DNA of 64,000 nucleotides from Devosia faecipullorum. GTDB taxonomy: Bacteria > Pseudomonadota > Alphaproteobacteria > Rhizobiales > Devosiaceae. The position numbers and the translations under genes are program-made. The stretch spans positions 98,449-162,448 of the forward strand of contig NZ_JACDXV010000007.1 of NCBI RefSeq assembly GCF_015158295.1, written 5' to 3'. Shown here piece by piece: positions 17,273 to 25,389 of the stretch. The first letter of the stretch is position 1. The number at the start of each line of letters is the position of its first letter. Below the pieces are notes generated by a model that did no database searches, was not told the DNA's origin, and saw only the letters and a program-made list of their open reading frames with translations.

Positions 17273-17830
17273 AATATGAGCGTAGCGATGCGCGGCGTCC
17301 GAGGCGACGACGACAGGGCCGTGCTGCGTTTGCACCCCAAGCGCCTGCCGCCCCCCAGCATGTCCGCCAATGTGGTGAAGGGTGATGCCGGGAAACAGTC
17401 CGGTATCGCCATCGTCGAAGCACACCCTGCCAGCACAGACGCGGAGCACCCACACCACGGCGTCATCCAGTTCATAGAGATGGCTCATACCCGGATGACA
17501 CATGCACTGCCCGGTGGCGAACCCCATCTCGCTGTCCTGGATGTGAAAGCGAGCGCGTAGAAACAGGCCATCGTTTCCGGCGTGGTCGTAGTGCATGTGA
17601 GTGATGACCACGTTCTCGATCGTCTCGGGGTCAACACCCAGCGCTTCCAGCCCCTCGCGGGCTGAATGCGTGATCATCCGCCCGCGCAGATGGGCGTTGC
17701 GCAACACCCAGACGTAGTAATTGAGCGGCATGGGGCCCTTATGCGGATCACCGCCGATAAAATTCTCAGCGGCGCCGCGGTCGTGCCGGGCATCGGCTAT
17801 GACATAGGCCTCGCAGAGATGATCGCTCAT
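17273..17830 (-). pseudogene. Metallo-beta-lactamase-fold hydrolase, truncated (module 1 copy)
   Basis: Residues 1-186 match the intact copy at 35684-36493 (SDHLCEAYVIADARHDRGAAENFIGGDPHKGPMPLNYYVWVLRN is the parallel start). The metal motif THMHYDHAGN and LHHIGGHAGG are kept. Two defects are visible: about 13-16 residues around the first metal-loop strand (VIDTGFDQRG in the other copy) are lost after LNYYVWVLRN, and the C-terminal third is gone after ASDAAHRYAHI, where the frame runs into the neighbouring remnant and ends at 17111. The ATG at 17830 is preferred to the TTG at 17839. Probably not functional. Confidence 0.82.
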
Positions 17831-17851
17831 GACCGGCAAACCGCTTAATCG

Positions 17852-18235
17852 TTAATTGCCGGCGTCGATATCGGCGAAAGCTTCGCGGGCGATGCGGAAC
17901 GAGTCGACGCCTGCCGGTATACCGCAATAGATGGCGACCTGGAGGAAAACCTCTCGGATTTCATCCTTTGAAACGCCGTTCTTCAGCGCACCCTTGACGT
18001 GCATCTTGAGTTCGTGAGGGCGGTTGAGCGCGCTAATCATCGCCAAGTTCAGAAGGCTGCGGGTCTTGCGATCGAGCGTGTCACGGCCCCAGACGGCGCC
18101 CCAGCAATATTCTGTGGTCAGTTCCTGCATGGGGCGGTTGAAGTCGTCCGCCGAGGCAAACGACTTCTCGACGAACTCGGCGCCCAATACTGACTTGCGG
18201 ATTTCAAGGCCGATATCGAAGGTCTTCTGATCCAT
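17852..18235 (-). CDS. Carboxymuconolactone decarboxylase-like protein (module 1)
   Basis: A 127-residue all-helical protein: the PcaC-like core FNRPMQELTTEYCWGAVWGRDTLDRKTRSLLNLAMISALNRPHELKMHVKGALKNGVSKDEIREVFLQVAIYCGIPAGVDSFRIA. Size and motifs fit gamma-carboxymuconolactone decarboxylases, which release CO2 from a lactone acid in the beta-ketoadipate route, but this subfamily often has other, unknown substrates. There is no CxxC as in the AhpD relatives. It is about 80% similar to the module 2 copy at 36565-36948. It lies between the MmgE/PrpD gene and the broken hydrolase gene. Confidence 0.87.
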   Translation of the reverse strand: MDQKTFDIGLEIRKSVLGAEFVEKSFASADDFNRPMQELTTEYCWGAVWGRDTLDRKTRSLLNLAMISALNRPHELKMHVKGALKNGVSKDEIREVFLQVAIYCGIPAGVDSFRIAREAFADIDAGN

Positions 18236-18247
18236 TGGATGTCCTCT

Positions 18248-19609
18248 TTAGTGAACGTTGCGCGGCACTTGCAGCGCATTGAGGGGGGATGCATCGCCAG
18301 TGGCGAGGTTGTTGACGTGATCGACCAGTTCCGCAGCCTGACTGGCGCCAAGGGCCGCGCGCGCGGACGACAGGAAGCGGGCGTAGACCAGATCCGAAGA
18401 GGCCACCTCGACATCGTCGAGCGCGCATGAGATCTCCTGCCCGTCGAACGTAGTCAGCGTGACGCGCGCGGGCTGGCGCCCGGGATAGGCAGCGGTGAGT
18501 TCGGGATCTGCGACGAGCCTGGTGCGGCTGATGAGGCGAGCGATCTCCGCGTCTTCCAAGTCAGCATAGTTGTCGCTGTCGAGCCGCGCTCGGCGTACTA
18601 CGCTGGCAACGCCAAACTGGATACTCATCTTGGCCGCGAGCATGGTGTCGAATGGCCCGACGGCATTGCAGCCCGGATAAAGCAAGGCCGCCTGGGTGGC
18701 GTCGACGCGGATAGCGGCAACTTGGGCGCTGTCCACCTCCAGCTTCAAACGAGCGGCGAGTGCCGCCTGGCTGGGCGTCTGGGCAAAGTTGCAGGCCGGC
18801 GCTTGCTTGTGAAAGACCTTGAGGATTTCAAAGCCATCCTGGAAAAGCCCCTTGACCGGCTGCGGTTCACGGCGCGCAAAGGCGCGGAAGATGCCGGCTT
18901 CGCCCTCAACCACGTCGCGTGTGGCAAAGGCTCCGGATGCGGCAAGATCTACGCAGGTCAGCGCATTGCGGGCAGCGAACCCGGCGTGAAAATACATGTC
19001 GCTGCCACCGGCGACGGGCCACTGGTTGAGGCCGGCGGCGCAGTTGACGGCGAGCGAAAGCGCCGAGGACGTGCTGTTGGCATCCAGGGTTCGCAACTGG
19101 CACAACGCAGCCACGGCGGCGAACGGGCCAACAATACCCGTCGGCCGGAACAGGCGCGCAAGCTCGGCGGTCATGATTGCACTGCCAAGCCTTGCGCCAG
19201 CCTCGTAACCGGCCACGGCTGCGGCCAGAAGCTCATGTCCGGTCACCTGACGGCCGGTTCTGGAAAGCTCTGCCAGCAAGGCTGGCCAGACAACGATGCC
19301 GAGATGTGCGATCGACCCGACATGCATGTCTTCCCGAACGAGACCGTGTGCGGCCACCGCATTGGCAAAGGCTGCGTCACCTGCCGCCGAGAAAGCACCT
19401 AGCGGGATTGAGGCAGCGCCGCTCGCATTCTTCTCGGCGTGCCCGATAGCCTGCTGCGCCCACGGAAGGTTGCGGGCCTCGTAGGCAGCCGAGAAATAGT
19501 CGGCAAGGCAGAGCTGGGCTTTCTCAAGCACGTGCTCCGGCATAGGGGCGGTGCGGCATGCAACGAGCGCAGCGGCAAAAGACTCCACTACGCTCGTATT
19601 CAGGCTCAT
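18248..19609 (-). CDS. MmgE/PrpD family protein (module 1)
   Basis: A 453-residue protein of the 2-methylcitrate dehydratase/cis-aconitate decarboxylase family. Conserved stretches are KAQLCLADYFSAAYEARNLPWAQQA, AAHGLVREDMHVGSIAHLGIVVWPALLA, AAVAGYEAGARLG, LFRPTGIVGPFAAVAA, NQWPVAGGSDMYFHAGFAARNALTCVDLAA and KVFHKQAPACNFAQTPSQAAL. The E-D-H-x-G segment and the YHPGF-like YFHAGFAARN lie at the family's active-site positions. No prp genes accompany it, so the substrate is not methylcitrate by context. Its start overlaps the upstream SDR stop by 4 bases (ATGA). It is a paralogue of 41791-43179. Confidence 0.88.
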   Translation of the reverse strand: MSLNTSVVESFAAALVACRTAPMPEHVLEKAQLCLADYFSAAYEARNLPWAQQAIGHAEKNASGAASIPLGAFSAAGDAAFANAVAAHGLVREDMHVGSIAHLGIVVWPALLAELSRTGRQVTGHELLAAAVAGYEAGARLGSAIMTAELARLFRPTGIVGPFAAVAALCQLRTLDANSTSSALSLAVNCAAGLNQWPVAGGSDMYFHAGFAARNALTCVDLAASGAFATRDVVEGEAGIFRAFARREPQPVKGLFQDGFEILKVFHKQAPACNFAQTPSQAALAARLKLEVDSAQVAAIRVDATQAALLYPGCNAVGPFDTMLAAKMSIQFGVASVVRRARLDSDNYADLEDAEIARLISRTRLVADPELTAAYPGRQPARVTLTTFDGQEISCALDDVEVASSDLVYARFLSSARAALGASQAAELVDHVNNLATGDASPLNALQVPRNVH

Positions 19610-20349
19610 CGGGGCCCCGCAATGGTGATACCGGCATCAATCTTGAGCGTGACGCCGGCAATGCTTGCCGCTTCGTCAGAAGCAAGAAAGACAGCGGCCG
19701 ATGCCACCTCGCGATCTGTTACGAGACGCCCAAGCGGGGTCATGTTGCGGCGCTTTTCCCAGCCCTCCGCGTCAATAACAGAGCTGGCCCCCGGCGTCTC
19801 TACAGCCCCCGGCGCAAGCGCATTGACGCGAATGCCATAGACGCCCAACTCGACGGCCTGCTGGCGCGTGAATGCATCGACCGCACCCTTGATAGAGGTG
19901 TAGACTGCTGCGTTCTTGATGGCGAAGGAAACAGCCACCGACGAAAGGCTGATGATGCTGCCACCACCGCGCGCTATCAGGTGCGGCGTCGCTGCCTGGG
20001 TACTCCAGTAAGTGCCCTTGACCCCGACATCGAGCATGCGGTCGATGATGTCTTCAGGCATGTCGGTCAGCTGCGCGTAGTGAAAGGCCACCGCGTTGTT
20101 GACCATCGCATCGAGACCGCCCTGAGAGGCAAAGTCATCGACGGCCGCATGCACGGCGGCGCGATTGCGAACGTCAAGCACATAGGCCTTGGCACCGGGA
20201 ATGGCAGCCGCGGCGCTTTCGACCAGCGGGGCATTGATGTCAGCCAGTGCGACGGTCGCGCCCTCTTCGGCGAAACGCCGCGCGATGGCAGCGCCAATGC
20301 CCCCGCCCGCGCCTGTAATGAATGCGCGCTTGCCGTGTAGTTTGCCCAA
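19606..20349 (-). CDS. Short-chain dehydrogenase/reductase (module 1)
   Basis: A 247-residue classical SDR: cofactor motif TGAGGGIG (residues 12-19), NNAV at 84-87 (unusual for NNAG), active site S136/S137, Y150 and K154 in YTSIKG, and the tail AGVTLKIDAGITIAGPR. It would oxidise or reduce a hydroxy/keto intermediate with NAD(P). D-I-N after the second strand suggests NAD. The start is TTG, with GGAGG 8 bases upstream; the module 2 copy also starts with TTG. It is the first gene of the module 1 transcript, divergent from the aldolase gene, across a candidate operator at 20441. Confidence 0.92.
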   Translation of the reverse strand: MGKLHGKRAFITGAGGGIGAAIARRFAEEGATVALADINAPLVESAAAAIPGAKAYVLDVRNRAAVHAAVDDFASQGGLDAMVNNAVAFHYAQLTDMPEDIIDRMLDVGVKGTYWSTQAATPHLIARGGGSIISLSSVAVSFAIKNAAVYTSIKGAVDAFTRQQAVELGVYGIRVNALAPGAVETPGASSVIDAEGWEKRRNMTPLGRLVTDREVASAAVFLASDEAASIAGVTLKIDAGITIAGPR

Positions 20350-20440
20350 TTGGAGGTCCTCCGATGCTGTTCGCGGTGGCCGCTTGTTGGTTCGCTTACT
20401 CGGCCCAGGAGCCCAAACTGTCGAACGCTACCTAACCCCG

Positions 20441-20455
20441 TTTCACTCTGCGAAA
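20441..20455. promoter_or_regulatory. Candidate operator TTTCAC-TCT-GCGAAA
   Basis: A dyad lying in the divergent promoter between the SDR gene (minus) and the aldolase gene (plus). It matches the sites at 23169, 25298 and 30737 in form (TTTC, 7 bases, GAAA). The likely binder is the IclR regulator at 27794, by inference. Confidence 0.5.
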
Positions 20456-20530
20456 TGGAGGGACTGAGAAGTCCCGCGCCCCCACGTCAATGGCTAGCTT
20501 GTGCCTGACACAAGGCCGAGAAGGGTCACA

Positions 20531-21307
20531 ATGACTAAAGCAGAGGGCACGTTGCCCACCTTTGCGCAGCGCATGAAGGCGCGCGAAACTCTCTATGGAA
20601 CATTCGTCAAGATACCCACGCCGCATGCCACCGAGGTGATCGCTTCGGTAGGCTATGATTTCGTGGTGATCGATCAGGAGCACGCGCCGTTTGATCGCGC
20701 AGCAATCGACACGATCATTCTTGCTGGATATGCCAATAACTTGCCGACGCTTGTCCGCGTTGGTGATGCTTCTGCCGCCAATATCCTGAGCGTGCTCGAT
20801 TGCGGCGCGGCAGGTGTGCTCGTGCCCCATGTCGATACCGCAGAGAAGGCGCGTCAGGTTGCGTCGGCCTGCCGATATCGCGGGGGAACGCGAGGCTTCT
20901 CACGGACGGGCCGTGCCGGAGGATATGGCATGGCGGGCGTCACCGAACATATCGAGCGACAGGACGAACAGGTCCTTTGCATTGCGATGATCGAAGATGT
21001 GGCCGCGATCGAGAATGTCGAAGAGATCGCTGCCGTTGAGGGGATCGATGCGATCTTCATTGGACGCGCCGATCTCTCAGTCGCGATGGGGGAAATCACC
21101 AGCTCTGCGCCCCGGGTTGTCGAAGCAGTAAAGACCATCGCCGACGGGGTTGGACGCGCTGGCAAGCTGCTGCTGACTCTGGCGGAAAGCGTGGCCGATC
21201 GAGAAGCCATGCAGGCTATAGGCGCAACTTCGTTCCTTGTCGGATCGGACCTCGCCTTTCTCCGGCGCGCCGCCACCCAGTCCCTCACCGAGCATTCCCG
21301 CACCTAG
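20531..21307 (+). CDS. HpcH/HpaI aldolase family protein
   Basis: A 258-residue class II (metal-dependent) pyruvate aldolase of the HpcH/HpaI/CitE type. The ordered landmarks are GTFVKIPTPHATEVIASVGYDFVVIDQEHAPFD (catalytic H in DQEH), GAAGVLVPHVDTAEKARQ, IAMIEDVAAIENVEEIAAVEGIDAIFIGRADLSVAMG (metal E and D). The family cleaves 4-hydroxy-2-oxo-acids to pyruvate or oxaloacetate plus an aldehyde. The ATG at 20531 has GAAGGG upstream. It is the first gene of a plus-strand run with the bicupin, DUF6282 and tctC genes, so it may act at the end of the ring or chain degradation served by the transporter. Confidence 0.9.
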   Translation: MTKAEGTLPTFAQRMKARETLYGTFVKIPTPHATEVIASVGYDFVVIDQEHAPFDRAAIDTIILAGYANNLPTLVRVGDASAANILSVLDCGAAGVLVPHVDTAEKARQVASACRYRGGTRGFSRTGRAGGYGMAGVTEHIERQDEQVLCIAMIEDVAAIENVEEIAAVEGIDAIFIGRADLSVAMGEITSSAPRVVEAVKTIADGVGRAGKLLLTLAESVADREAMQAIGATSFLVGSDLAFLRRAATQSLTEHSRT

Positions 21308-21330
21308 CCTAGACCACGAGGAAGAATTTC

Positions 21331-22227
21331 ATGTACGTCACCTCAGACCCGCGCGCCAAGCTCGCACCCTCTGCTTCCAGCAAGGCTTCCGCTCGGCAGT
21401 CCTCGGCAAACTACGCTCGATTCTACGAGACGGAACCTCAGGAACGTTCAGACCTGAGCCGGTCGTGGTATGCGCGTGCCCAGAATTTTGTGACCGTCTA
21501 TTCCGAAGCAGATGCACGCGCAAAGTTCCCGCGTTCAAGCCAGCCGGACGAATACGCGCTGCTGCTGGTCGATCCGCAGAGCCGCATCGCGGTTGAATGG
21601 AACGGGGATCGTGTTGAAGTCGGAGGGCAAGCCATCGTCTTCGTGCCACCGGGCGATAGTGTCATCGAGGTTCTGTCGGGCGGACGGCTCATTCGGCTGT
21701 TCAGCACCGCTGCGGCAGACATCGTCGCCGCCTGCCCGCCCGGATATGACGAGGACCCCAATGTTCCCCCGCTCGAGCCGTGGCCCGAGCCCGTCGGCGG
21801 CTGGCGCATTCGCCACTACTCGATGGACATTCCTCAAGAAGAGGGCCGCCTGGGCCGTATTTTCCGCAGTCGGAATTTCATGATCAACTACATCTATCCC
21901 CGCAGCGGTCCGCGCGCGCGCTCGAGCATGTCGCCGCACAGCCATGCGGACTTCCAGCAATGCTCGATGAGCCTTGAAGGCACTTACATGCATCACCTCC
22001 GCTGGCCTTGGGGCAATGATGCGGACCTCTGGCGGGCGGACGAGCACGCGCTCTGCAACTCCCCCTCGGTGACCATTATCCCCGCCCAGGTGATCCACAC
22101 ATCTGAAGCAATTGGCAGCGATACGAATTTCCTCATCGACATCTTCAGCCCACCGCGCGAGGACTTTTCCAAGCAGCCCGGCTGGGTGCTCAATGCGGAT
22201 GAGTACCCAGAGCCCTCCTTCGACTGA
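21331..22227 (+). CDS. Two-domain cupin protein, function unknown
   Basis: A 298-residue cytoplasmic protein with no signal peptide. The N-terminal half holds one cupin-like barrel (YALLLVDPQSRIAVEWNGDRVEVGGQAIVFVPPGDSVIEVLSGG). The C-terminal half holds a second with SPHSHADFQQCSMSLEGTYMHHLRWPWG and PSVTIIPAQVIHTSEAIG, whose H-x-H, Q and H residues suggest a metal site. The proline-rich linker PPLEPWPEPVGGWRI joins the two. I do not recognise a named family member; bicupins of this shape include dioxygenases and isomerases. Its position between the aldolase and DUF6282 genes argues for a step in the same pathway. Confidence 0.72.
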   Translation: MYVTSDPRAKLAPSASSKASARQSSANYARFYETEPQERSDLSRSWYARAQNFVTVYSEADARAKFPRSSQPDEYALLLVDPQSRIAVEWNGDRVEVGGQAIVFVPPGDSVIEVLSGGRLIRLFSTAAADIVAACPPGYDEDPNVPPLEPWPEPVGGWRIRHYSMDIPQEEGRLGRIFRSRNFMINYIYPRSGPRARSSMSPHSHADFQQCSMSLEGTYMHHLRWPWGNDADLWRADEHALCNSPSVTIIPAQVIHTSEAIGSDTNFLIDIFSPPREDFSKQPGWVLNADEYPEPSFD

Positions 22228-22249
22228 TTTGACACCAAGGACATCCAAA

Positions 22250-23194
22250 ATGACTTCAGTCAAACTCGTCGGCCAGGAGCGTGATGATGCGATCTCCGCG
22301 CTGCTCGTCGGTGCCGTAGACTTGCATTGCCACAGTGGCCCGGCGGTCATGCCGCGCATACTCGATCACCATGAGCAATTAATGGAGGCGTCAGCGGCCG
22401 GTTTCCGTGCTGTGGTCACCAAGGACCACTTTTACCTTGGTACGCCACACGCCCTCCTGCTGGAAACGCTCTTTCCGGATACAGGAACCCGGATGTTCTC
22501 CGGCATCGCGCTCAACAACGCATCGGGCGGCATCAACCCGCACGCCGTCGATCACGCGGTTAAACTTGGCGCCAAGATCGTGTGGATGCCCACCCTGTCT
22601 GCGGCGAACCACATCGCAAAGATGGCAACCGAAGCGAAGACATTTCCCAAGGTTGCTGGCGCACTAGACGCAATCCCGCTCTCCGTACTTGACGCCAATG
22701 GTCGGTTGACCGACCAGACGCTTCAAGTGTTGGACCTGATCGCGGCCGCCGATGTGATCTTGGCCGGTGGCCACCTGAGTGCCAAAGAACTGCTGATCCT
22801 CTTCGAAGAAGGCCGCCGCCGTGGGGTCAAAAAAATGATGGTGAACCACCCCACCTACGTCATCAGCTGCACGGACGACGACATTCGCGCAATGGTCGAA
22901 CTCGGTGCCAAGATGGAACATTCCATCTGCCAATTCATCCCCGGGCGAGCCCAAAAATTCGAGAAGGAGTTCGCGGTGCATCTGATCGAGGCCGCTGGCG
23001 TGGAGAACACCATCTTTGGCTCTGACCTGGGGCTAAGCGGCTCGGCTCGGCCGGTCGATGGCTACCGCACGTTCGTCGGCCAGCTCCTTGATCTCGGCGT
23101 TGCGCCGGACGACATCACCACGATGATTTCGCGCAATGGCGCGCTCTGGCTCAACCTCGACGAGCCTGTTTCAGCAGGTGAAACAGCAGCCTGA
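22250..23194 (+). CDS. DUF6282 family, metal-dependent hydrolase-like protein (copy A)
   Basis: A 314-residue TIM-barrel protein of the amidohydrolase/PHP-like DUF6282 family. The first strand carries GAVDLHCHSGPAVMPR (D24, H26, H28, the D-x-H-x-H metal motif), followed by VVTKDHFY (K58, H60), the conserved FSGIALNNASGGINPHAVDHAVKLGAKIVWMPTLSAANH, LAGGHLS, MVNHPTY and the late FGSDLGLSGSARPVDG (aspartate of strand 8). All residues expected for a binuclear or mononuclear site are present. The reaction is unknown. The start at 22250 is preferred because it lies 22 bases after the bicupin stop and begins at the conserved core. Its 3' end carries a TTTCA-type palindrome before tctC. Confidence 0.83.
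   Translation: MTSVKLVGQERDDAISALLVGAVDLHCHSGPAVMPRILDHHEQLMEASAAGFRAVVTKDHFYLGTPHALLLETLFPDTGTRMFSGIALNNASGGINPHAVDHAVKLGAKIVWMPTLSAANHIAKMATEAKTFPKVAGALDAIPLSVLDANGRLTDQTLQVLDLIAAADVILAGGHLSAKELLILFEEGRRRGVKKMMVNHPTYVISCTDDDIRAMVELGAKMEHSICQFIPGRAQKFEKEFAVHLIEAAGVENTIFGSDLGLSGSARPVDGYRTFVGQLLDLGVAPDDITTMISRNGALWLNLDEPVSAGETAA
23169..23183. promoter_or_regulatory. Candidate operator TTTCAG-CAG-GTGAAA inside the end of DUF6282 copy A
   Basis: The wider dyad TGTTTCA-GCAGG-TGAAACA (23167-23185) is perfect. It overlaps the last codons of the upstream gene and lies 80 bases before the tctC start, so it could serve an internal promoter for tctC. It has the same form as the sites at 20441, 25298 and 30737. 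Confidence 0.45.
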
Positions 23195-23264
23195 CTCTGT
23201 TCCTTTCGATACCAAGTACGATAAAATCCAACCGTCGGAACCCCGACATTCCTGGGAGGAAATC

Positions 23265-24242
23265 ATGAAACGTCTACGCAACTTCGCCCTTGGGGCGATG
23301 GCGACTTTGCTCGCCCTGCCTCTTGCCACCGGCACGGCCCTCGCTGCCTTTCCCGAACGGCAGATCACTATTGTCATCGGCTTCCCGCCGGGCGGAGCGG
23401 ACGTGTTCACCCGCATGATCGCCGAATACATGACTGACAAGCTCGGTGTCCCTGTGGTGGTGGAGAACCGCCCCGGCGCATCAGGCACGATCGGAGCCGA
23501 GGTGGTGGCTTCTGCCAAGCCGGATGGCTACACCATTCTTTTCGCCACCAATGGAAATGCAGCCAATGCCAAGCTGCTCTATCCCAACCTGCCATATGAT
23601 CCCCAGACCGATCTGCAGCCGATCATGAAGCTGGGAACATCGTCGATGGTCATAGCTGCAGGCGCCCAGCAGCCCTATACCAACATGAGCGAGTTCATCG
23701 CCTACGCCAAAGCCAATCCAGGTGCTATCTCGGTAGCCCATCCCGGTATCGGCGGACTTGGCCACGTCGCGATGGAATACATCAAGCGCGAAGCCGAGAT
23801 CGACGTGAAGATCATCCCCTATACCGGTTCTGGTACGCTCATACCCGATCTGTTGGCTGGTCACATTCAGGCATCGAGCGACAGCATGCCCTCCTACCTG
23901 CCCTATGTTCAGGAAGGCAGTGTTCGCTACCTCGCACAGCTCGGCCCAGAGCGGAATCCGCTAATGCCCGGCGACGTCCCAACCATGCGCGAGAGTGGCA
24001 TCGAGTTCGACTCCTACATCTGGTACTCGCTGCTCGGACCGGCAGGCATGCCCGAAGAAGCTGTCAACGTCATCAATGCAACGGTGACGGAATATCTCGG
24101 CCTGCCGGAAACCGTCGATGCGCTTGCCAAGCTGATGATCACGCCTGGCCCCACCGCCCCGCAGGGCCTGGCAGATACCATCACCAAGGAGCTAGAAACC
24201 TGGGGTCCGATCATCAAAGACGTCGGCATTACCCTTCAGTAG
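23265..24242 (+). CDS. tctC: Tripartite tricarboxylate transporter, periplasmic solute-binding subunit
   Basis: A 325-residue protein with a signal peptide (MKRLRNFALGAMATLLALPLATGTALA, cut near ALA-AF) and the TctC/Bug fold: FPERQITIVIGFPPGGADVFTRMIAEYM, VVVENRPGASGTIGAEVVASAKPDGYTILFATNGNAA, LGTSSMVIAAGAQQPY, SVAHPGIGGLGHVAMEYI and PYTGSGTLIPDLLAGHI. The ATG at 23265 follows GGGAGGA. It binds an unknown carboxylate and hands it to TctAB. Its partner genes lie 6 kb away on the opposite strand, not in the usual tctCBA operon. It ends at a strong terminator. Confidence 0.93.
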   Translation: MKRLRNFALGAMATLLALPLATGTALAAFPERQITIVIGFPPGGADVFTRMIAEYMTDKLGVPVVVENRPGASGTIGAEVVASAKPDGYTILFATNGNAANAKLLYPNLPYDPQTDLQPIMKLGTSSMVIAAGAQQPYTNMSEFIAYAKANPGAISVAHPGIGGLGHVAMEYIKREAEIDVKIIPYTGSGTLIPDLLAGHIQASSDSMPSYLPYVQEGSVRYLAQLGPERNPLMPGDVPTMRESGIEFDSYIWYSLLGPAGMPEEAVNVINATVTEYLGLPETVDALAKLMITPGPTAPQGLADTITKELETWGPIIKDVGITLQ

Positions 24243-24263
24243 TTTCCAATCAGCAGATAAATC

Positions 24264-24290
24264 GGGCGGCCCTCGTTGGCCGCCCTTTTT
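24264..24290. terminator. Terminator between tctC and DUF6282 copy B
   Basis: GGGCGGCC-CTCGTT-GGCCGCCC followed by five T on the plus strand: an intrinsic terminator for the aldolase-tctC run. It ends at the stop of the convergent gene. Confidence 0.88.
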
Positions 24291-25231
24291 CATGCCGTTG
24301 GCGCCACGTTGCGAAACTCGACTCCTTCCGGCGCGTCGATACCAACCAGCCGGCACGCGTTCTCGCAGGTCATCTGCCGGATCTGCTGCGGGGTAAACCC
24401 GAGATCAAGACAGAGTTCGATAACGGCCCTAAAACCCGGAACAGGCCGCGGATTGAACGTCTGGCCGAGATCTGAACCGATTATGGTTCGGTCAATGCCG
24501 GCAACGTCGACATAATCGCGCAGGGTGTCGAAATCGAACTTCCGCGACACGCCCTCGATCAACATGCAGGCGCAGTGTTCCAGATAGACCCCCATCGCCG
24601 AAAGCTCTGCAAGATCCTCACGCCTGGCTTCTATCCAATATGTAGGATGACTGACGACCATCCGCTGAACACCGCGCGACTTTGCCTCGCTGAATAGCGG
24701 ATACATTTCGCTGATATGCAGATGCCCGCCGCACAGCACGGCATCGTATTCGGCGATGAGCTCGAGGATTGGCTTCACCTCGTCCCGCAAGTGCCCAAAG
24801 TCATCCAGCACGCTCAGCGCTTGTGGCGCGCGCATGCCCAGGCGTCCATGGAGATTGTAGCGAAATGCGGTCGTCAGGTGATTGCGCGAGCACAAGGTGG
24901 GCATCCACACCATGCGCGCACCCAGCGAAAGACCGTACTCGACCGCATGGGCATTGAAGCCACCGAGCTGATTGTTCAGCGGCACGCCAGACAACAGGTG
25001 GATGGATCGGTTGCCGCGCCTGTACCGCGAAAGAACATTCATGACGGGCGCGTTGGAATAGAAGTGATCCTTAAAAAGCACGGCATGGCGACCTGCCTCT
25101 TCTGCGTCCGCGATCTGCTCAAGGTGATCGAGCTTCCTCTCCATCACGGAAGGACCGGAATGACAGTGCAGGTCCACTGCACCGCGCAGGAGGAGGTCAA
25201 CCAGTTCAGCGCGATCGTGAGTGTCAGACAT
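24290..25231 (-). CDS. DUF6282 family, metal-dependent hydrolase-like protein (copy B)
   Basis: A 313-residue paralogue of copy A. GAVDLHCHSGPSVMERKLDH gives D20, H22, H24 of the metal motif; VLFKDHFYS, LLSGVPLNNQLGGFNAHAVEYGLSLGARMVWMPTLCSRNH, LCGGHLH, VVSHPTYWIEARRE and IGSDLGQTFNPRPVPG complete the intact active-site set. It differs most in the middle loop after NHLTTAF. It stands alone on the minus strand, divergent from the monooxygenase gene across a perfect TTTCAC palindrome. The substrate is unknown; having two intact copies suggests two related substrates or steps. Confidence 0.83.
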   Translation of the reverse strand: MSDTHDRAELVDLLLRGAVDLHCHSGPSVMERKLDHLEQIADAEEAGRHAVLFKDHFYSNAPVMNVLSRYRRGNRSIHLLSGVPLNNQLGGFNAHAVEYGLSLGARMVWMPTLCSRNHLTTAFRYNLHGRLGMRAPQALSVLDDFGHLRDEVKPILELIAEYDAVLCGGHLHISEMYPLFSEAKSRGVQRMVVSHPTYWIEARREDLAELSAMGVYLEHCACMLIEGVSRKFDFDTLRDYVDVAGIDRTIIGSDLGQTFNPRPVPGFRAVIELCLDLGFTPQQIRQMTCENACRLVGIDAPEGVEFRNVAPTA

Positions 25232-25297
25232 TTGATCCCCTTTTGCTTCCAGAACCTCATCGCACTCCCACCCGATACACAGCCTTGAAGCCCCTTA

Positions 25298-25314
25298 ATT
25301 TCACCTAGTGAAAT
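25298..25314. promoter_or_regulatory. Candidate operator, perfect palindrome ATTTCAC-CTA-GTGAAAT
   Basis: A 7-base perfect dyad between divergent DUF6282 copy B and the monooxygenase gene. It is the best member of the four-site family and defines its core as TTTCAC-N3-GTGAAA. Position and symmetry support a repressor or activator site; the nearby IclR gene product is the likely binder. Confidence 0.6.
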
Positions 25315-25389
25315 CAGCCGACACGGCGGACGATCCGGTTTGAAGGCTTGGATAGGCATGGTCCACCTTCATTCACGGCAGGGATTGCC

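Noticed and set aside
18248..19609. Methylcitrate cycle (PrpD)
   Set aside because: No prpB or prpC gene is near and both copies sit in the same non-propionate module, so I kept the family name only.
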